Shown here piece after piece: positions 1-10,153 of a stretch of 64,000 nucleotides of DNA; the stretch's first letter is position 1, and every line of letters starts with the position of its first letter. Source of the stretch: Rothia amarae (lineage in GTDB: Bacteria; Actinomycetota; Actinomycetes; Actinomycetales; Micrococcaceae); NCBI RefSeq assembly GCF_014705945.2, contig NZ_CP061538.1, positions 1,240,001 to 1,304,000 on the forward strand, written 5' to 3'. Under the pieces are notes generated by a model. It was not told the DNA's origin and searched no databases. It saw nothing but the letters and a program-made list of their open reading frames with translations. A program made the position numbers and the translations under genes.

Positions 1-59
1 TTGAAGGACACCCCACAGTTCTTGACGGTGCACTAGCAACCCCGCATACCCAGCGATAG
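1..59 (+). CDS. pyrC: Dihydroorotase, C-terminal end (partial)
   Basis: The third frame is open from the window edge to a TAG at 57-59 and encodes EGHPTVLDGALATPHTQR. This matches the usual dihydroorotase tail, a TxxxG(x)TVxDG motif near the C-terminus. Position supports it: actinobacterial pyrimidine operons run pyrR-pyrB-pyrC-PH-like protein-carA-carB-pyrF. The next gene's ribosome binding site (AGGA, 58-61) overlaps this stop codon, as expected inside an operon. Only about 18 codons are visible, so the identification leans on gene order. Confidence 0.6.
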   Translation, partial: EGHPTVLDGALATPHTQR

Positions 60-69
60 GACACAGAGT

Positions 70-591
70 TTGGGAAGCAAACTAATACCAACCCTCATCT
101 GCATCGCCATCATTTTCTTGGTGATTGCGCTCATGAAACGGGGATGGAGCAACCGCCAGAAAAGTCAGAAAAGCTGGGGGAAACTCTCAGAAGTTCCTCT
201 GCAGTACGATGAGAAAAATCCTCTCGCAGTGTTTCCTGGAACCTATGTGTGTACAACTCTAGAAGGCGATTGGCTAGAACGTGTTTCTGTTGAAAGTCTC
301 GGCGTGAAATCAGCCGGTCAACTCTTCATTTTTGATGACGGTCTCATTATTTCTCGTGATGGAGCCCAAGACATTTATCTCTCTGCCTCAGAGATTCAAG
401 GTGTCCGAACGGAATCCGGTGTTAACGGAAAATTCGTGGAAAAAGACGGGCTCCTAGTCGTGAGCTGGTTATTTGGGAACCACCCGGTGGACTCGGCGTT
501 TCGCACTCAATTCTCAGAAGACAAAAAAACAGCTCAGCGCATGATTCTTGATCTTGCTCCTGATGCGTTTACCGCACTTCCCCAATCTTAG
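70..591 (+). CDS. PH-like domain membrane protein of the pyr operon
   Basis: A 173-residue protein with one N-terminal transmembrane segment (about residues 4-22, ending in KRGW), followed by a soluble domain of about 130 residues rich in beta-strand patterns. It corresponds in position and architecture to the uncharacterised PH-like protein between pyrC and carA in many actinobacteria (Mycobacterium tuberculosis Rv1382 type). The TTG start at 70 is chosen because AGGA lies 8 nt upstream and an in-frame stop (34-36) prevents a longer form. It sits 10 nt behind pyrC and 39 nt before carA, so it is probably co-transcribed. Function is unknown; its link to pyrimidine synthesis is only positional. 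Confidence 0.75.
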   Translation: MGSKLIPTLICIAIIFLVIALMKRGWSNRQKSQKSWGKLSEVPLQYDEKNPLAVFPGTYVCTTLEGDWLERVSVESLGVKSAGQLFIFDDGLIISRDGAQDIYLSASEIQGVRTESGVNGKFVEKDGLLVVSWLFGNHPVDSAFRTQFSEDKKTAQRMILDLAPDAFTALPQS

Positions 592-630
592 ACAGAACAG
601 CTATTGCTGCTGACTTTCAGTTAGGACATT

Positions 631-1797
631 ATGATGACCAACAAAACCGCTCAGCGTAACGACGCCGTCTTGGTACTTGAAGATGGCACAGCCTTTCGTG
701 GCCGTTCCTACGGTGCTCAGGGGACTACCCTTGGTGAAGCCGTATTTTCAACGGGCATGACCGGCTACCAAGAAACATTGACGGACCCTTCGTATGCTGG
801 GCAAATCATCGTGCAAACGGCCCCTCACATTGGTAACACTGGCGTGAACGCTGAAGATGCAGAATCTCGCAAAATTTGGGCAGCTGGTTATGTGGTGCGG
901 GACGCCGCACGTCGTCCTTCAAACTGGCGCTCCGAACTTTCTCTCGACGACCATCTAGTAGAGCAGGGCGTTGTTGGCATCCGGGGGATTGATACACGCG
1001 CATTGACCCGCCATTTGCGTGATGTTGGTTCCCTGCGTGCAGGTATCTTCGGTGGGGAAGAGGCTAATCGCCCCATAGCTGATCTGGTAGAAAAGGTTAA
1101 GGCTTCTGAGCCCATGGCCGGGCGCAAGCTAGCGGAATCGGTTTCTATTTCACAGACCGAAGTTGTTGAACCAGCGGATTGGGGCTGGGATAAGCCTGTT
1201 GTAGCAGAACTTGCAGCTCTTGATTTGGGCATCAAAGCAATGACTCTCAAGCGATTTGCTGAACGTGGCGTGCGCGTCCATGTTTTGCCAGCTACCAGCA
1301 CTATCGAAGATATTCGGGCGATTAATCCTGATGGTTTCTTCATCTCAAATGGTCCTGGTGATCCGGCTACCGCAGATGAGCAAGTAGAACTCCTTCAGGA
1401 TGTTCTCAGAGAAAAACTGCCATTCTTCGGTATTTGCTTTGGCAACCAGATTCTTGGCAGAGCCTTAGGATTCGGTACATATAAGCTCAAATTTGGTCAC
1501 CGTGGAATCAACCAACCGGTGATGGACCGCACCACCAATAAGGTAGAAATTACCGCTCAGAATCACGGCTTCGCAGTGGATGCTCCTTTGGATGGTCCTA
1601 CAGAGGCTCCCCAGAATGAATTTGGCCGGGTGGAAGTTTCCCACATCGGGCTCAACGACAACGTGGTGGAAGGACTCCGTTGCCTCGACATTCCTGCATT
1701 TTCCGTTCAGTACCACCCAGAAGCTGCAGCGGGACCGCACGATGCGGCCTACCTTTTTGACCGCTTTGTAGACCTCATGCTCGAGCACAAGAACTAA
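631..1797 (+). CDS. carA: Carbamoyl-phosphate synthase, small (glutaminase) subunit
   Basis: CarA hydrolyses glutamine and channels ammonia to CarB, which makes carbamoyl phosphate for pyrimidine and arginine synthesis. The 388-residue length is normal. The N-terminal CPSase small-chain domain ([13 protein letters not shown]...) is followed by a class I glutamine amidotransferase domain: nucleophile Cys269 in FGICFGNQ, and His362 and Glu364 in QYHPEA. Two consecutive ATGs (631 and 634) are possible starts. The AGGA at 623-626 is 4 nt from the first and 7 nt from the second, so the second may be the one used. carB follows after 24 nt. Confidence 0.97.
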   Translation: MMTNKTAQRNDAVLVLEDGTAFRGRSYGAQGTTLGEAVFSTGMTGYQETLTDPSYAGQIIVQTAPHIGNTGVNAEDAESRKIWAAGYVVRDAARRPSNWRSELSLDDHLVEQGVVGIRGIDTRALTRHLRDVGSLRAGIFGGEEANRPIADLVEKVKASEPMAGRKLAESVSISQTEVVEPADWGWDKPVVAELAALDLGIKAMTLKRFAERGVRVHVLPATSTIEDIRAINPDGFFISNGPGDPATADEQVELLQDVLREKLPFFGICFGNQILGRALGFGTYKLKFGHRGINQPVMDRTTNKVEITAQNHGFAVDAPLDGPTEAPQNEFGRVEVSHIGLNDNVVEGLRCLDIPAFSVQYHPEAAAGPHDAAYLFDRFVDLMLEHKN

Positions 1798-1821
1798 GAC
1801 GAACGAAGGAAATAATAGATT

Positions 1822-4800
1822 ATGCCACGCAGAAAAGATCTCAATTCCGTTCTGGTAATTGGTTCCGGCCCGATTGTTATTGGACAGGCAGCAGAGTTTG
1901 ATTACTCTGGTACGCAGGCACTACGCGTGTTGAAAGAAGAAGGCGTGCGCGTCATTCTCGTCAACTCGAATCCCGCGACCATCATGACTGACCCCGAGTT
2001 CGCCGATGCAACCTACATCGAACCCATCATTCCCGAGGTTATCGAGAAGATCATCGCCGAGGAAAAGCCCGACGCTATCCTGCCAACCCTCGGCGGCCAG
2101 ACTGCATTGAACGCAGCCATCGAACTTGATGCCGCAGGTGTGCTGGAAAAGTACAACGTAGAGCTTATCGGAGCAAACATTGAGGCTATCAACCTCGGCG
2201 AAAACCGCGAAGCCTTCAAAGGCGTAGTAGAACGTGCCGGCGGCGAATCCGCGCGATCTGAAATTGTGCACTCGATGGAAGAGGCGTTGAAGGCTGCTGA
2301 AATCCTCGGATACCCCATGGTTGTTCGCCCATCCTTTACCATGGGTGGTCTCGGCTCAGGTCTTGCCTACAACGAAGAAGACCTTTACCGCATTGCCGGC
2401 GCGGGTATCCAGTACAGCCCCACCAGCGAGGTTCTGCTTGAGGAATCCATCCTCGGATGGAAAGAATACGAACTGGAAATGATGCGCGATAAGAACGACA
2501 ACGTGGTAGTTGTCTGCTCTATCGAGAACTTCGACCCTGTGGGCGTGCATACAGGCGATTCCATCACCGTAGCACCTGCACTCACTCTGACCGATCGCGA
2601 ATATCAGAAGCTACGCGATATTTCTATCAACGTTATTCGTGAAGTCGGCGTGGACACTGGTGGATGCAACATCCAGTTCGCGGTTGACCCACAGACCGGG
2701 CGCATCATTGTTATTGAAATGAACCCTCGTGTATCTCGCTCGTCCGCGCTAGCATCGAAAGCCACTGGTTTCCCGATTGCAAAAATCGCTACCAAGCTGT
2801 CTTTGGGTTACACTCTGGATGAAATTCCCAACGATATCACCCAGAAGACACCGGCGTCCTTCGAGCCAACCCTCGACTACGTCGTCGTGAAGGTTCCCCG
2901 CTTCGCTTTCGAGAAATTCCCCGCGGCTGACTCTACGTTGACTACCACTATGAAGTCTGTAGGCGAAGCGATGGCAATGGGCCGTAACTTCACTGAGGCA
3001 CTTCAAAAAGCAATGCGATCGCTGGAGCAGAAGGGATCATCTTTCTCTTTCAAGAAGGAGAATCTTTCAGCGGATCAGATCAATGAGTTGCTCGAAGCGA
3101 TGAAAGTCCCTACCACCGAGCGTATTCACCAGGTACAGCGCGCGTTGCTGGCGGGAGCGACTCTCGAACAAATTCATGAAGCAACAAAGATTGATCCCTG
3201 GTTTATCGATCAGCTACAGCTTCTGAACGAAGTCGCTGAAGAAATCACTCAGGGCTCTCTCGACGAAAGTTCGCTACATCTGGCTAAGCGCCACGGGTTC
3301 TCTGATGCACAAATCGGCGAGATTTGCGGACACAGCGAAGAAGTAGTCCGCGGTATTCGTCATGCACTTAATATCCGCCCAGTCTTCAAGACTGTGGATA
3401 CCTGTGCAGCAGAATTCGAAGCTTTCACGCCCTATCACTACTCTTCATATGACTTAGAAGATGAAGTCGCAGAACACGAAAAGCCTTCAATCATGATTCT
3501 GGGTTCCGGTCCGAACCGCATCGGCCAGGGTATTGAATTTGATTATTCCTGTGTGCATGCCTCCATGGTGCTGCGCCAGGCAGGCTATGAAACTGTCATG
3601 GTTAACTGCAATCCCGAAACAGTTTCGACCGACTACGACATTTCAACTCGCCTGTACTTTGAGCCGCTCACCCTTGAGGATGTTCTGGAAATTGTAGAAG
3701 CTGAACGTCGAACCGGCGGTCTCCTGGGTGTCTTCGTACAGCTAGGTGGTCAGACTCCGTTGAAGCTTGCCCAGGCTTTGAAGGACGCAGGAATTCCGAT
3801 TCTCGGCACCACCCCTGAAGCTATTGATCTTGCCGAAGATCGCGGTGAATTCTCCCGTGTTCTGGAAAATGCAAATCTTCTCTCGCCCAAGAACGGGACT
3901 GCCTATACTTTCGAGAACGCGAAGCGTATTGCGGATGAAATTGGCTACCCCGTACTAGTTCGCCCGTCCTATGTGTTGGGCGGTCGCGGAATGGAAATTG
4001 TGTATGAGGAAGAACAGCTCGCACGCTATTTAGAAAATGCAACCGAGGTTTCTCCCTCGCAACCTGCGCTCATCGATAAGTTCCTTGAGGACGCCATCGA
4101 AATTGACGTAGACGCACTCTACGACGGCGAAGAGATGTACCTTGGCGGCGTCATGGAGCACATCGAAGAAGCTGGCATTCACTCAGGCGACTCTGCATGT
4201 ACACTGCCACCGATTACATTGGCTCCCGACGTCATCGATCGAGTCAAGGATGCTACATTCAAAATTGCTCAAGGTGTTGGCGTCAAGGGTCTCATCAATA
4301 TCCAGTTTGCTCTTCAGTCGGATATTCTCTACGTAATTGAGGCGAATCCCCGTGCATCACGCACCGTTCCTTTTGTTTCGAAGGCAACGGGCGTACAAAT
4401 GGCTAAGGCGGCCGCTCTCATCGGAACGGGTAAGACTATTACTGATCTGAAAAAAGAAGGCATTCTGCCCACGGCAATGGACGGCGCTTCGTTGCCTGCA
4501 GAGACCGCCATCGCGGTCAAAGAAGCTGTTCTGCCCTTCAGCCGTTTCCGCACTCCAGAAGGCATCGTTGTGGATTCCCTGCTGAGCCCAGAGATGCGTT
4601 CGACGGGCGAAGTTATGGGCTTGCACCGCAACTTCGACGCTGCTTTTGCTAAAGCGGAGGCAGCCATTGGAGCGCCCCTTCCCACCGAAGGTAAAGTATT
4701 TGTTTCGGTTGCCAACAAGGATAAGCGCAGTTCTATTATTTACGTGCGCATGCTAGAGAATCTTGGGTTTGAAATTGTTTCTACCGGGGGGACTGCCGAT

Positions 4801-5124
4801 GTGCTGCGTCGTAATGGCATTTCTTCCACTGTTGTTCCTAAGATCCAAGAAACCCAGAACGGTGAGAAATCTATTGTAGACATGATTAATGCCGGAGAAA
4901 TCGCGTTGATTCTCAATTCGCCTAGCGGAGGCGGACAGGCGCGAGGAGATGGCTATGAGATTCGAGCAGCAGCCACTTCCTTGGGTGTCCCGATTGTAAC
5001 CACCGTGTCCGAATTTGGCGCAGCGGTACAGGGTATACAGGCAATGCGTGAGCCGAGCTGGGAAGTCATGAGCCTCCAGCAACATGAATCTTCCTTACTC
5101 GACGCTCAGAAGGCACGTGGCTAA
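1822..5124 (+). CDS. carB: Carbamoyl-phosphate synthase, large (synthetase) subunit
   Basis: At 1100 residues this is full length. Two homologous ATP-grasp halves are visible, each opened by a nucleotide-binding GSGP motif ([20 protein letters not shown] near residue 10 and [18 protein letters not shown] near 560). The first makes carboxyphosphate and the second phosphorylates carbamate. Each half has an ATP-grasp core ending in a metal-binding VIEMNPR or VIEANPR motif. The C-terminal MGS-like domain (about residue 950 on, [10 protein letters not shown]... and TGGTADVLR) is where UMP or ornithine usually acts allosterically. The start has AGGA about 11 nt upstream; pyrF starts 2 nt after the stop. 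Confidence 0.98.
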   Translation: MPRRKDLNSVLVIGSGPIVIGQAAEFDYSGTQALRVLKEEGVRVILVNSNPATIMTDPEFADATYIEPIIPEVIEKIIAEEKPDAILPTLGGQTALNAAIELDAAGVLEKYNVELIGANIEAINLGENREAFKGVVERAGGESARSEIVHSMEEALKAAEILGYPMVVRPSFTMGGLGSGLAYNEEDLYRIAGAGIQYSPTSEVLLEESILGWKEYELEMMRDKNDNVVVVCSIENFDPVGVHTGDSITVAPALTLTDREYQKLRDISINVIREVGVDTGGCNIQFAVDPQTGRIIVIEMNPRVSRSSALASKATGFPIAKIATKLSLGYTLDEIPNDITQKTPASFEPTLDYVVVKVPRFAFEKFPAADSTLTTTMKSVGEAMAMGRNFTEALQKAMRSLEQKGSSFSFKKENLSADQINELLEAMKVPTTERIHQVQRALLAGATLEQIHEATKIDPWFIDQLQLLNEVAEEITQGSLDESSLHLAKRHGFSDAQIGEICGHSEEVVRGIRHALNIRPVFKTVDTCAAEFEAFTPYHYSSYDLEDEVAEHEKPSIMILGSGPNRIGQGIEFDYSCVHASMVLRQAGYETVMVNCNPETVSTDYDISTRLYFEPLTLEDVLEIVEAERRTGGLLGVFVQLGGQTPLKLAQALKDAGIPILGTTPEAIDLAEDRGEFSRVLENANLLSPKNGTAYTFENAKRIADEIGYPVLVRPSYVLGGRGMEIVYEEEQLARYLENATEVSPSQPALIDKFLEDAIEIDVDALYDGEEMYLGGVMEHIEEAGIHSGDSACTLPPITLAPDVIDRVKDATFKIAQGVGVKGLINIQFALQSDILYVIEANPRASRTVPFVSKATGVQMAKAAALIGTGKTITDLKKEGILPTAMDGASLPAETAIAVKEAVLPFSRFRTPEGIVVDSLLSPEMRSTGEVMGLHRNFDAAFAKAEAAIGAPLPTEGKVFVSVANKDKRSSIIYVRMLENLGFEIVSTGGTADVLRRNGISSTVVPKIQETQNGEKSIVDMINAGEIALILNSPSGGGQARGDGYEIRAAATSLGVPIVTTVSEFGAAVQGIQAMREPSWEVMSLQQHESSLLDAQKARG

Positions 5125-5126
5125 TT

Positions 5127-5978
5127 ATGAACACGAATCTAGGTTTTGGGGATCGGCTAGCTCAGGCAATGAAGTCATCGGGGCAGTTATGCGTGGGCAT
5201 CGATCCCCACCCTGGATTGTTGCAGCAGTGGGGGCTGGAAGATACCCCTGCAGCTCTGGCAACTTTCTCGGAAAAGATCTTGGACGCCGCTCGGGGACGG
5301 GTCGCTGCAGTCAAGCCTCAGGTAGCGCTTTTTGAACGACATGGTTCAGAGGGTTTTAAAGTCTTGGAAGAGGTGCTGGCTGAAGCGCGACAACTGAATA
5401 TCTTGATGATTGCCGATGCAAAGAGGGGAGATATCGGATCTACCATGTCTGCCTATGCAGATACCTGGCTGGGGGAGAGAAGCCCTCTTTCCACTGATTC
5501 AGTGACTCTCAGCCCTTATTTGGGTTTCGAGTCTCTTCGCCCTGCATTAGACCTAGCGCAGCAGCATGATAAAGGTACTTTTGTATTAGCTCTGACTTCT
5601 AATCCCGAGGGTAAAACCATTCAGCATGTAGGGCAGACTAATTCAGTCGCCAAACAAATCATCGAAGCCGCTACGGAAGAAAACTCACGGCAAGGATTCG
5701 AAACAATGGGCTCTTGCGGATTGGTTGTAGGCGCCACGGTGGGGGAAGCCCTGCGTGAGCTGGAGATTGATTTATCTCAATTCAACGGACCTATTTTGGC
5801 ACCTGGCTATGGTGCTCAAGGAGCAAGTGCGGCGTCGCTATTCGCTACTTTTCACGGTAGTGAGAGCCAGATTTTGGTCAATTCAAGCCGTGGAATCCTA
5901 CGACACGGTCCATGTGTTGAAGCTCTCATTGATTCGATCGAATTAGCAAATTCGGACTTATTGAAATCTAATAGCTGA
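5127..5978 (+). CDS. pyrF: Orotidine 5'-phosphate decarboxylase, type 2
   Basis: Catalyses OMP to UMP, the last step of de novo pyrimidine synthesis. The 283-residue length and the catalytic IADAKRGDIGST motif (Lys99) identify the longer type 2 family found in mycobacteria and other actinobacteria. An N-terminal substrate motif GIDPHP (about 24-29) and the phosphate-binding APGYGAQG segment (about 231-238) are intact. The ATG lies 2 nt after the carB stop, so translation is probably coupled. A strong hairpin 130 nt downstream ends the pyr operon. Confidence 0.96.
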   Translation: MNTNLGFGDRLAQAMKSSGQLCVGIDPHPGLLQQWGLEDTPAALATFSEKILDAARGRVAAVKPQVALFERHGSEGFKVLEEVLAEARQLNILMIADAKRGDIGSTMSAYADTWLGERSPLSTDSVTLSPYLGFESLRPALDLAQQHDKGTFVLALTSNPEGKTIQHVGQTNSVAKQIIEAATEENSRQGFETMGSCGLVVGATVGEALRELEIDLSQFNGPILAPGYGAQGASAASLFATFHGSESQILVNSSRGILRHGPCVEALIDSIELANSDLLKSNS

Positions 5979-6106
5979 CACTTCAATATGGCGTCGTCGT
6001 TTATTTGATTGAATTCTGAATTGGTTAGTACAAACAAAATAGTTACTCACAAGTAATACAAAAAACTATGTCCCCCTAAGTGTTAGATTAAAGCTAACCG
6101 ATAGGC

Positions 6107-6146
6107 AATGTGGAACGTTCCTAAGGGTACGTTCCACATTTGTTTT
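6107..6146 (+). terminator. Rho-independent terminator after pyrF
   Basis: A perfect 12-bp inverted repeat (6107-6118 with 6129-6140, 10-nt loop) is followed by a T-rich stretch, TTGTTTT. It separates the pyr operon from mihF, which starts 56 nt later. The interval 5979-6201 holds nothing else I can name apart from the presumed mihF promoter. Confidence 0.8.
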
Positions 6147-6201
6147 CGGAAAGGTTCGCACCTATTAATCACTTCGCTTATACCTACAAAGGGGAATAAA
6201 A

Positions 6202-6516
6202 ATGGCACTTCGCCCACTCACCGAAGAAGAACGCGCAGCAGCTCGCGAAAAAGCAAAAGTTGCACGCACTATCCGCGCAGAAGTAAAAGATTCCATCAAG
6301 AATCGTAAAATCACCATCTCTGAAGTTCTTGAGCGTTCCGATTCTGATGAAGCAGTGAGTAGACTCAAAGTAACCGATTTGCTGATGGCTCTGCCCAGCA
6401 TCGGGGAAGTTCGCGCAGAGGCAATTCTGCGGGAGTTGAATATTGCAACATCGCGCCGCCTGCGTGGACTAGGTGTTCACCAGCGCCGCGCACTCATTGA
6501 TTATCTAGAACGGTAG
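6202..6516 (+). CDS. mihF: Integration host factor, actinobacterial type (mIHF)
   Basis: A 104-residue basic nucleoid-associated protein. The N-terminal half is a charged helix (LTEEERAAAREKAKVART), and the C-terminal half is the conserved helix-two-turn-helix DNA-binding domain (KVTDLLMALPSIGEVRAEAIL ... RLRGLGVHQRRALI). It bends DNA and is required for phage integration in mycobacteria. The pyrF-mihF-gmk-rpoZ order is the standard actinobacterial arrangement. AAGGGG about 5 nt upstream supports the ATG. gmk begins 9 nt downstream. Confidence 0.95.
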   Translation: MALRPLTEEERAAAREKAKVARTIRAEVKDSIKNRKITISEVLERSDSDEAVSRLKVTDLLMALPSIGEVRAEAILRELNIATSRRLRGLGVHQRRALIDYLER

Positions 6517-6525
6517 GCGATATAC

Positions 6526-7095
6526 GTGACTGAAATAAAGAATCAATTGACGGTGCTGGCAGGCCCCACGGCAGTCGGCAAGGGAACCGTCTCTCAATAT
6601 ATTCGGGAGCATTATCCCGAAGTTTGGTTCTCAGTTTCAGCCACCACACGCGATCCGCGACCGGGGGAAGAAGAAGGCGTTCACTATTACTTTGTATCGG
6701 ATGAGGAATTCGATTCGATGGTGGAGAATCGCCAAATGCTTGAATGGGCTCAGGTTCATAACAGCTATCGATACGGCACGATGCGGTCTATGGTCAACAG
6801 GGCATTGGAAGCGAACCGTCCAGTGTTGTTGGAAATTGACTTGCAAGGTGCCCGGCAAATTCGCAATAACATGCCTGAAGCAAACCTCATTTTCCTTGCT
6901 CCTCCTAGTTGGAATGAACTCGTGAATCGCCTCGTGGGAAGAGGTACCGAATCAGCCCAAGAACAAGAGGCACGTTTAGAAACTGCCAAAATTGAATTGG
7001 CTGCGGAACCTGAATTTGACCACACCGTGATTAACGACGACGTCGCAACAGCGGCTGAGCAAATTATTCAGCTCATGGGTATATCTCGGTCCTAA
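6526..7095 (+). CDS. gmk: Guanylate kinase
   Basis: Phosphorylates GMP to GDP with ATP. The 189-residue protein has a P-loop AGPTAVGKGT (residues 12-21) and the GMP-binding stretch SATTRDPRPGEEEGVHYYFV (about 40-58). The GTG start follows the mihF stop by 9 nt. The gene is closed by a strong terminator immediately downstream, so mihF-gmk may form a small unit separate from rpoZ. Confidence 0.96.
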   Translation: MTEIKNQLTVLAGPTAVGKGTVSQYIREHYPEVWFSVSATTRDPRPGEEEGVHYYFVSDEEFDSMVENRQMLEWAQVHNSYRYGTMRSMVNRALEANRPVLLEIDLQGARQIRNNMPEANLIFLAPPSWNELVNRLVGRGTESAQEQEARLETAKIELAAEPEFDHTVINDDVATAAEQIIQLMGISRS

Positions 7096-7100
7096 AACAA

Positions 7101-7142
7101 AAACCTGTGCTTCTCCCCACCTGGAGAGCACAGGTTTTTTAA
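7101..7142 (+). terminator. Rho-independent terminator after gmk
   Basis: A stem of ten perfect pairs (7101-7110 with 7128-7137) extends inward through CTCC/GGAG and is followed by a T run starting at 7135. It lies 6 nt after the gmk stop. Confidence 0.85.
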
Positions 7143-7233
7143 TGCAAAAACAGCTAGTGTTCGATATACTTGTCCTTTGTCTTGTGCATGCTTAAATCAG
7201 AGTATGCAGTGATCAATTTTTATTGGAGTATTC

Positions 7234-7629
7234 GTGGCAAACGCACACAATGAAGAAGGAATCATCAATCCCAGCGCGGATGCCCTCATCGAGAAGGCGG
7301 AGTCCAAGTATGGTTTGGTGATTTTTGGCGCTCGTCGTGCCCGCCAGATTAATGCTTACTACTCACAGCTACATGACAACCTATTTGATCATGTTGGTCC
7401 GTTGGTGGATAGCGAGCCCAATGAGAAGTCGCTTTCCGTTGCTATGCGTGAAATCAACGAAGGTCTCATTCAGAACCACCATGTTGTTGATGGAAAGTTC
7501 GACGAAAACGGCGACTTGATTCATGATGCTGAACCTTCGGCTTTCCTTGCCGGTGATTTCTATCTTGAAGAATTTGGTTCGGCTGCTGAGGTTGAGTACG
7601 TAGATCCTTCAGCAGAGGCTTCAGAGTAA
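7234..7629 (+). CDS. rpoZ: RNA polymerase omega subunit
   Basis: The small RNA polymerase subunit that assists folding of beta-prime. The 131-residue protein has the omega core [20 protein letters not shown] (about 11-30) and [13 protein letters not shown], then [15 protein letters not shown]. An acidic tail follows and is longer than in enterobacteria, as is usual in actinobacteria. The GTG start has GGAG 6-7 nt upstream. The gmk-rpoZ-coaBC-metK-priA order is conserved. Confidence 0.95.
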   Translation: MANAHNEEGIINPSADALIEKAESKYGLVIFGARRARQINAYYSQLHDNLFDHVGPLVDSEPNEKSLSVAMREINEGLIQNHHVVDGKFDENGDLIHDAEPSAFLAGDFYLEEFGSAAEVEYVDPSAEASE

Positions 7630-7648
7630 GCGTACCGTCTCAGATAAG

Positions 7649-8929
7649 ATGCGTATTGTAGTTGGTATTGGAGGGGGCATCGCGGCTTATAAAGCCACGA
7701 TGCTCCTTCGCTTATTCTCTAAAGCTGGTCATGAAGTAATCGCCATGCCCACTGAAGCGGCTCTTCAGTTCATTGGTAAGCCCACGCTGGAAGCTCTGAG
7801 TTCGAATCCTGTCTCCACCTCAGTTTTTGAGCGGGTGGAGGATGTAAACCATGTCCGTCAAGCTGATGAAGCTGATGCAGTGGTTATCGCTCCTGCAACC
7901 GCTGATTTAATGTCTCGATTAGCGCAGGGTCGTGCAGACGATTTACTGACTGCTACGGTTTTGACAACTCATGCTCCCGTCATCTTGGCCCCTGCTATGC
8001 ATACGCAGATGTGGGAGCATCCAGCCACGCAAGAAAATGTGCAGAGACTACGCTCTTTTGGTTATGAAATTATCCCACCTGCGCATGGACGCTTAACCGG
8101 CCCTGATTCGGGCGTGGGGAGGATGCCTGAACCTGAAGACATTTTCTCCGCCGCATTGGAAGTAATCGAACAACGTGGGGAACTCTCTTCCCTGACAGAT
8201 CCCAATTCCTTAGCGTTAGATGGTAAGCGTGTTGTTATTACAGCAGGCGGTACCCGCGAGCCGCTTGATCCGGTAAGGTTCTTGGGTAATAAGTCATCGG
8301 GAAAGCAGGGGATAGCCCTTGCCCAAGTGGCTCAACGAATGGGTGCAGAGGTTAAACTCATCTGTGCACATGTTGATATTGATATTCCAGAAGATATTTC
8401 TACGGTCAGAGTATCTACTGGATTGGAACTCAAAAATCAGGTTGAGAATTTATCCCGAGATGCCGACATTCTTATCATGGCAGCAGCAGTAGCTGATTTC
8501 AGACCGGTTGCTTATGAAGAATTTAAGATAAAGAAAAACGCCGATACCAATGATGCTCCAACCATCGAGCTGGTTCGCAACCCTGATATTCTGCGTGAGA
8601 TAGTGGTGCGACGTCAGCAGGAGAAACAGCAACAACCAGCCGTCATCGTTGGGTTCGCCGCAGAAACAGGATCTGCGGAGAAGAGTTATCTGTCTCTCGG
8701 ACGAGAAAAGCTTGTGCGTAAAGGCTGTGATTTTCTCGCCGTCAACGACGTCAGCAACAATGCGGGGTTCGGCACTGATAGTAATGCGTTGACTATCCTG
8801 AGTAAATTTAATAATCAAGAGATTCATTGTGAGGGAACTAAGGAAGAAGTTTCTTCAGAACTGTTGCTGGCGGTGGCCCAGCATCTCAGTGAACCTTTGA
8901 CCAGTTCTTCCCAGCGAGTTAGCGAGTAG
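7649..8929 (+). CDS. coaBC: Bifunctional phosphopantothenoylcysteine decarboxylase/synthetase
   Basis: Carries out two steps of coenzyme A synthesis: CTP-dependent joining of phosphopantothenate and cysteine (C-terminal CoaB), then flavin-dependent decarboxylation (N-terminal CoaC). The 426-residue protein has the flavoprotein start VGIGGGIAAYKA (about 4-15) and the APAMHTQMWEHPAT motif (about 113-126). The CoaB domain begins near residue 195 (GKRVVITAGGTREPLDPVRF) and contains AAAVADFRP and a KIKK stretch. The ATG is 19 nt after rpoZ. Confidence 0.96.
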   Translation: MRIVVGIGGGIAAYKATMLLRLFSKAGHEVIAMPTEAALQFIGKPTLEALSSNPVSTSVFERVEDVNHVRQADEADAVVIAPATADLMSRLAQGRADDLLTATVLTTHAPVILAPAMHTQMWEHPATQENVQRLRSFGYEIIPPAHGRLTGPDSGVGRMPEPEDIFSAALEVIEQRGELSSLTDPNSLALDGKRVVITAGGTREPLDPVRFLGNKSSGKQGIALAQVAQRMGAEVKLICAHVDIDIPEDISTVRVSTGLELKNQVENLSRDADILIMAAAVADFRPVAYEEFKIKKNADTNDAPTIELVRNPDILREIVVRRQQEKQQQPAVIVGFAAETGSAEKSYLSLGREKLVRKGCDFLAVNDVSNNAGFGTDSNALTILSKFNNQEIHCEGTKEEVSSELLLAVAQHLSEPLTSSSQRVSE

Positions 8930-8938
8930 AGTAGATAC

Positions 8939-10144
8939 GTGACTTCTTCTAATACCTCTCATTTAAGATTGTTTACCAGTGAATCGGTAACAGAGGGACA
9001 CCCCGATAAAATCTGTGACCAGATTTCGGACTCTATTCTGGACGCACTCCTAGAAAAAGATCCTCATTCCAATGTTGCCGTGGAAACAATGGTTACCACC
9101 GGTCAAGTCCATGTGGCTGGCGAAGTAACGACTAACGCTTATGTAGAGATTCCTTCTATTGTGCGTCAAACAATCTTAGATATTGGCTATAATTCCTCCA
9201 CCCATGGTTTTGACGGGGAGTTCTGTGGCGTCTCCGTCTCTATCGGCGAGCAGTCTCCTGATATCAACGCAGGCGTATACAATTCTTTGGAAATTCGACA
9301 GGGATCCGATGACGAACTGGATAAGCAGGGCGCAGGAGATCAGGGCATCATGTTCGGCTACGCGTCGAATGAGACAGATGTTCTCATGCCAGCTCCTATC
9401 TGGCTAGCACATCGTCTCTCTGAACGCCTGACCTCCGTTCGCAAGGATGGTTCGCTAGAAGGCCTACGACCAGACGGCAAGACTCAGGTTACCTTGGGAT
9501 ATGACGGCGACCGCCCCGTTTCAGTTGACACTGTAGTGGTATCCACTCAGCATGTCCGCGATTACGATTTGAGGGATCTTGAAACCGATATCAGAAATTA
9601 TGTTATTTCTCCGGTTCTTGAGGGATTAGACCTTGATACCTCTCACACCAAATACATCATTAACCCCGCAGGTCAGTTTGTTCAGGGAGGACCTGTGGGT
9701 GACGCCGGTTTGACCGGTCGTAAGATTATTGTCGATACCTACGGCGGTTTCTCCCGCCACGGCGGTGGCGCGTTTTCTGGTAAGGACCCTTCTAAGGTTG
9801 ACCGATCCGCTGCTTATGCAATGCGCTGGGTGGCAAAGAACGTCGTGGCAGCTGGATTGGCTGATCGTGCAGAAGTTCAGGTTGCATATGCTATCGGGCA
9901 GGCATCACCCGTTGGGTTGTATGTCGAAACATTCGGCACGGAAAAAGTTGCTCCGGAAAAAATTGAGAACGCTATCCGAGAAGTCTTTGACTTGCGCCCC
10001 CTGGCAATTATTCGAGATCTAGATTTGCGACGCCCCATTTACGCACAAACCGCGGCAAACGGTCACTTTGGGCGTGAAAATGCGAACTTTACCTGGGAGC
10101 GGACAGACCGAAAAGATGATTTACTCTCCGTTGTTAATGGCTAA
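8939..10144 (+). CDS. metK: S-adenosylmethionine synthetase
   Basis: Makes SAM from methionine and ATP. At 401 residues it is of normal length. Signature motifs are [19 protein letters not shown] (about 18-36), the hexapeptide [12 protein letters not shown] (about 131-142) and the P-loop-like [19 protein letters not shown] (about 275-293). The GTG start lies 9 nt behind coaBC. No riboswitch is seen upstream. priA follows after 9 nt. Confidence 0.97.
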   Translation: MTSSNTSHLRLFTSESVTEGHPDKICDQISDSILDALLEKDPHSNVAVETMVTTGQVHVAGEVTTNAYVEIPSIVRQTILDIGYNSSTHGFDGEFCGVSVSIGEQSPDINAGVYNSLEIRQGSDDELDKQGAGDQGIMFGYASNETDVLMPAPIWLAHRLSERLTSVRKDGSLEGLRPDGKTQVTLGYDGDRPVSVDTVVVSTQHVRDYDLRDLETDIRNYVISPVLEGLDLDTSHTKYIINPAGQFVQGGPVGDAGLTGRKIIVDTYGGFSRHGGGAFSGKDPSKVDRSAAYAMRWVAKNVVAAGLADRAEVQVAYAIGQASPVGLYVETFGTEKVAPEKIENAIREVFDLRPLAIIRDLDLRRPIYAQTAANGHFGRENANFTWERTDRKDDLLSVVNG

Positions 10145-10153
10145 AATAGGTCT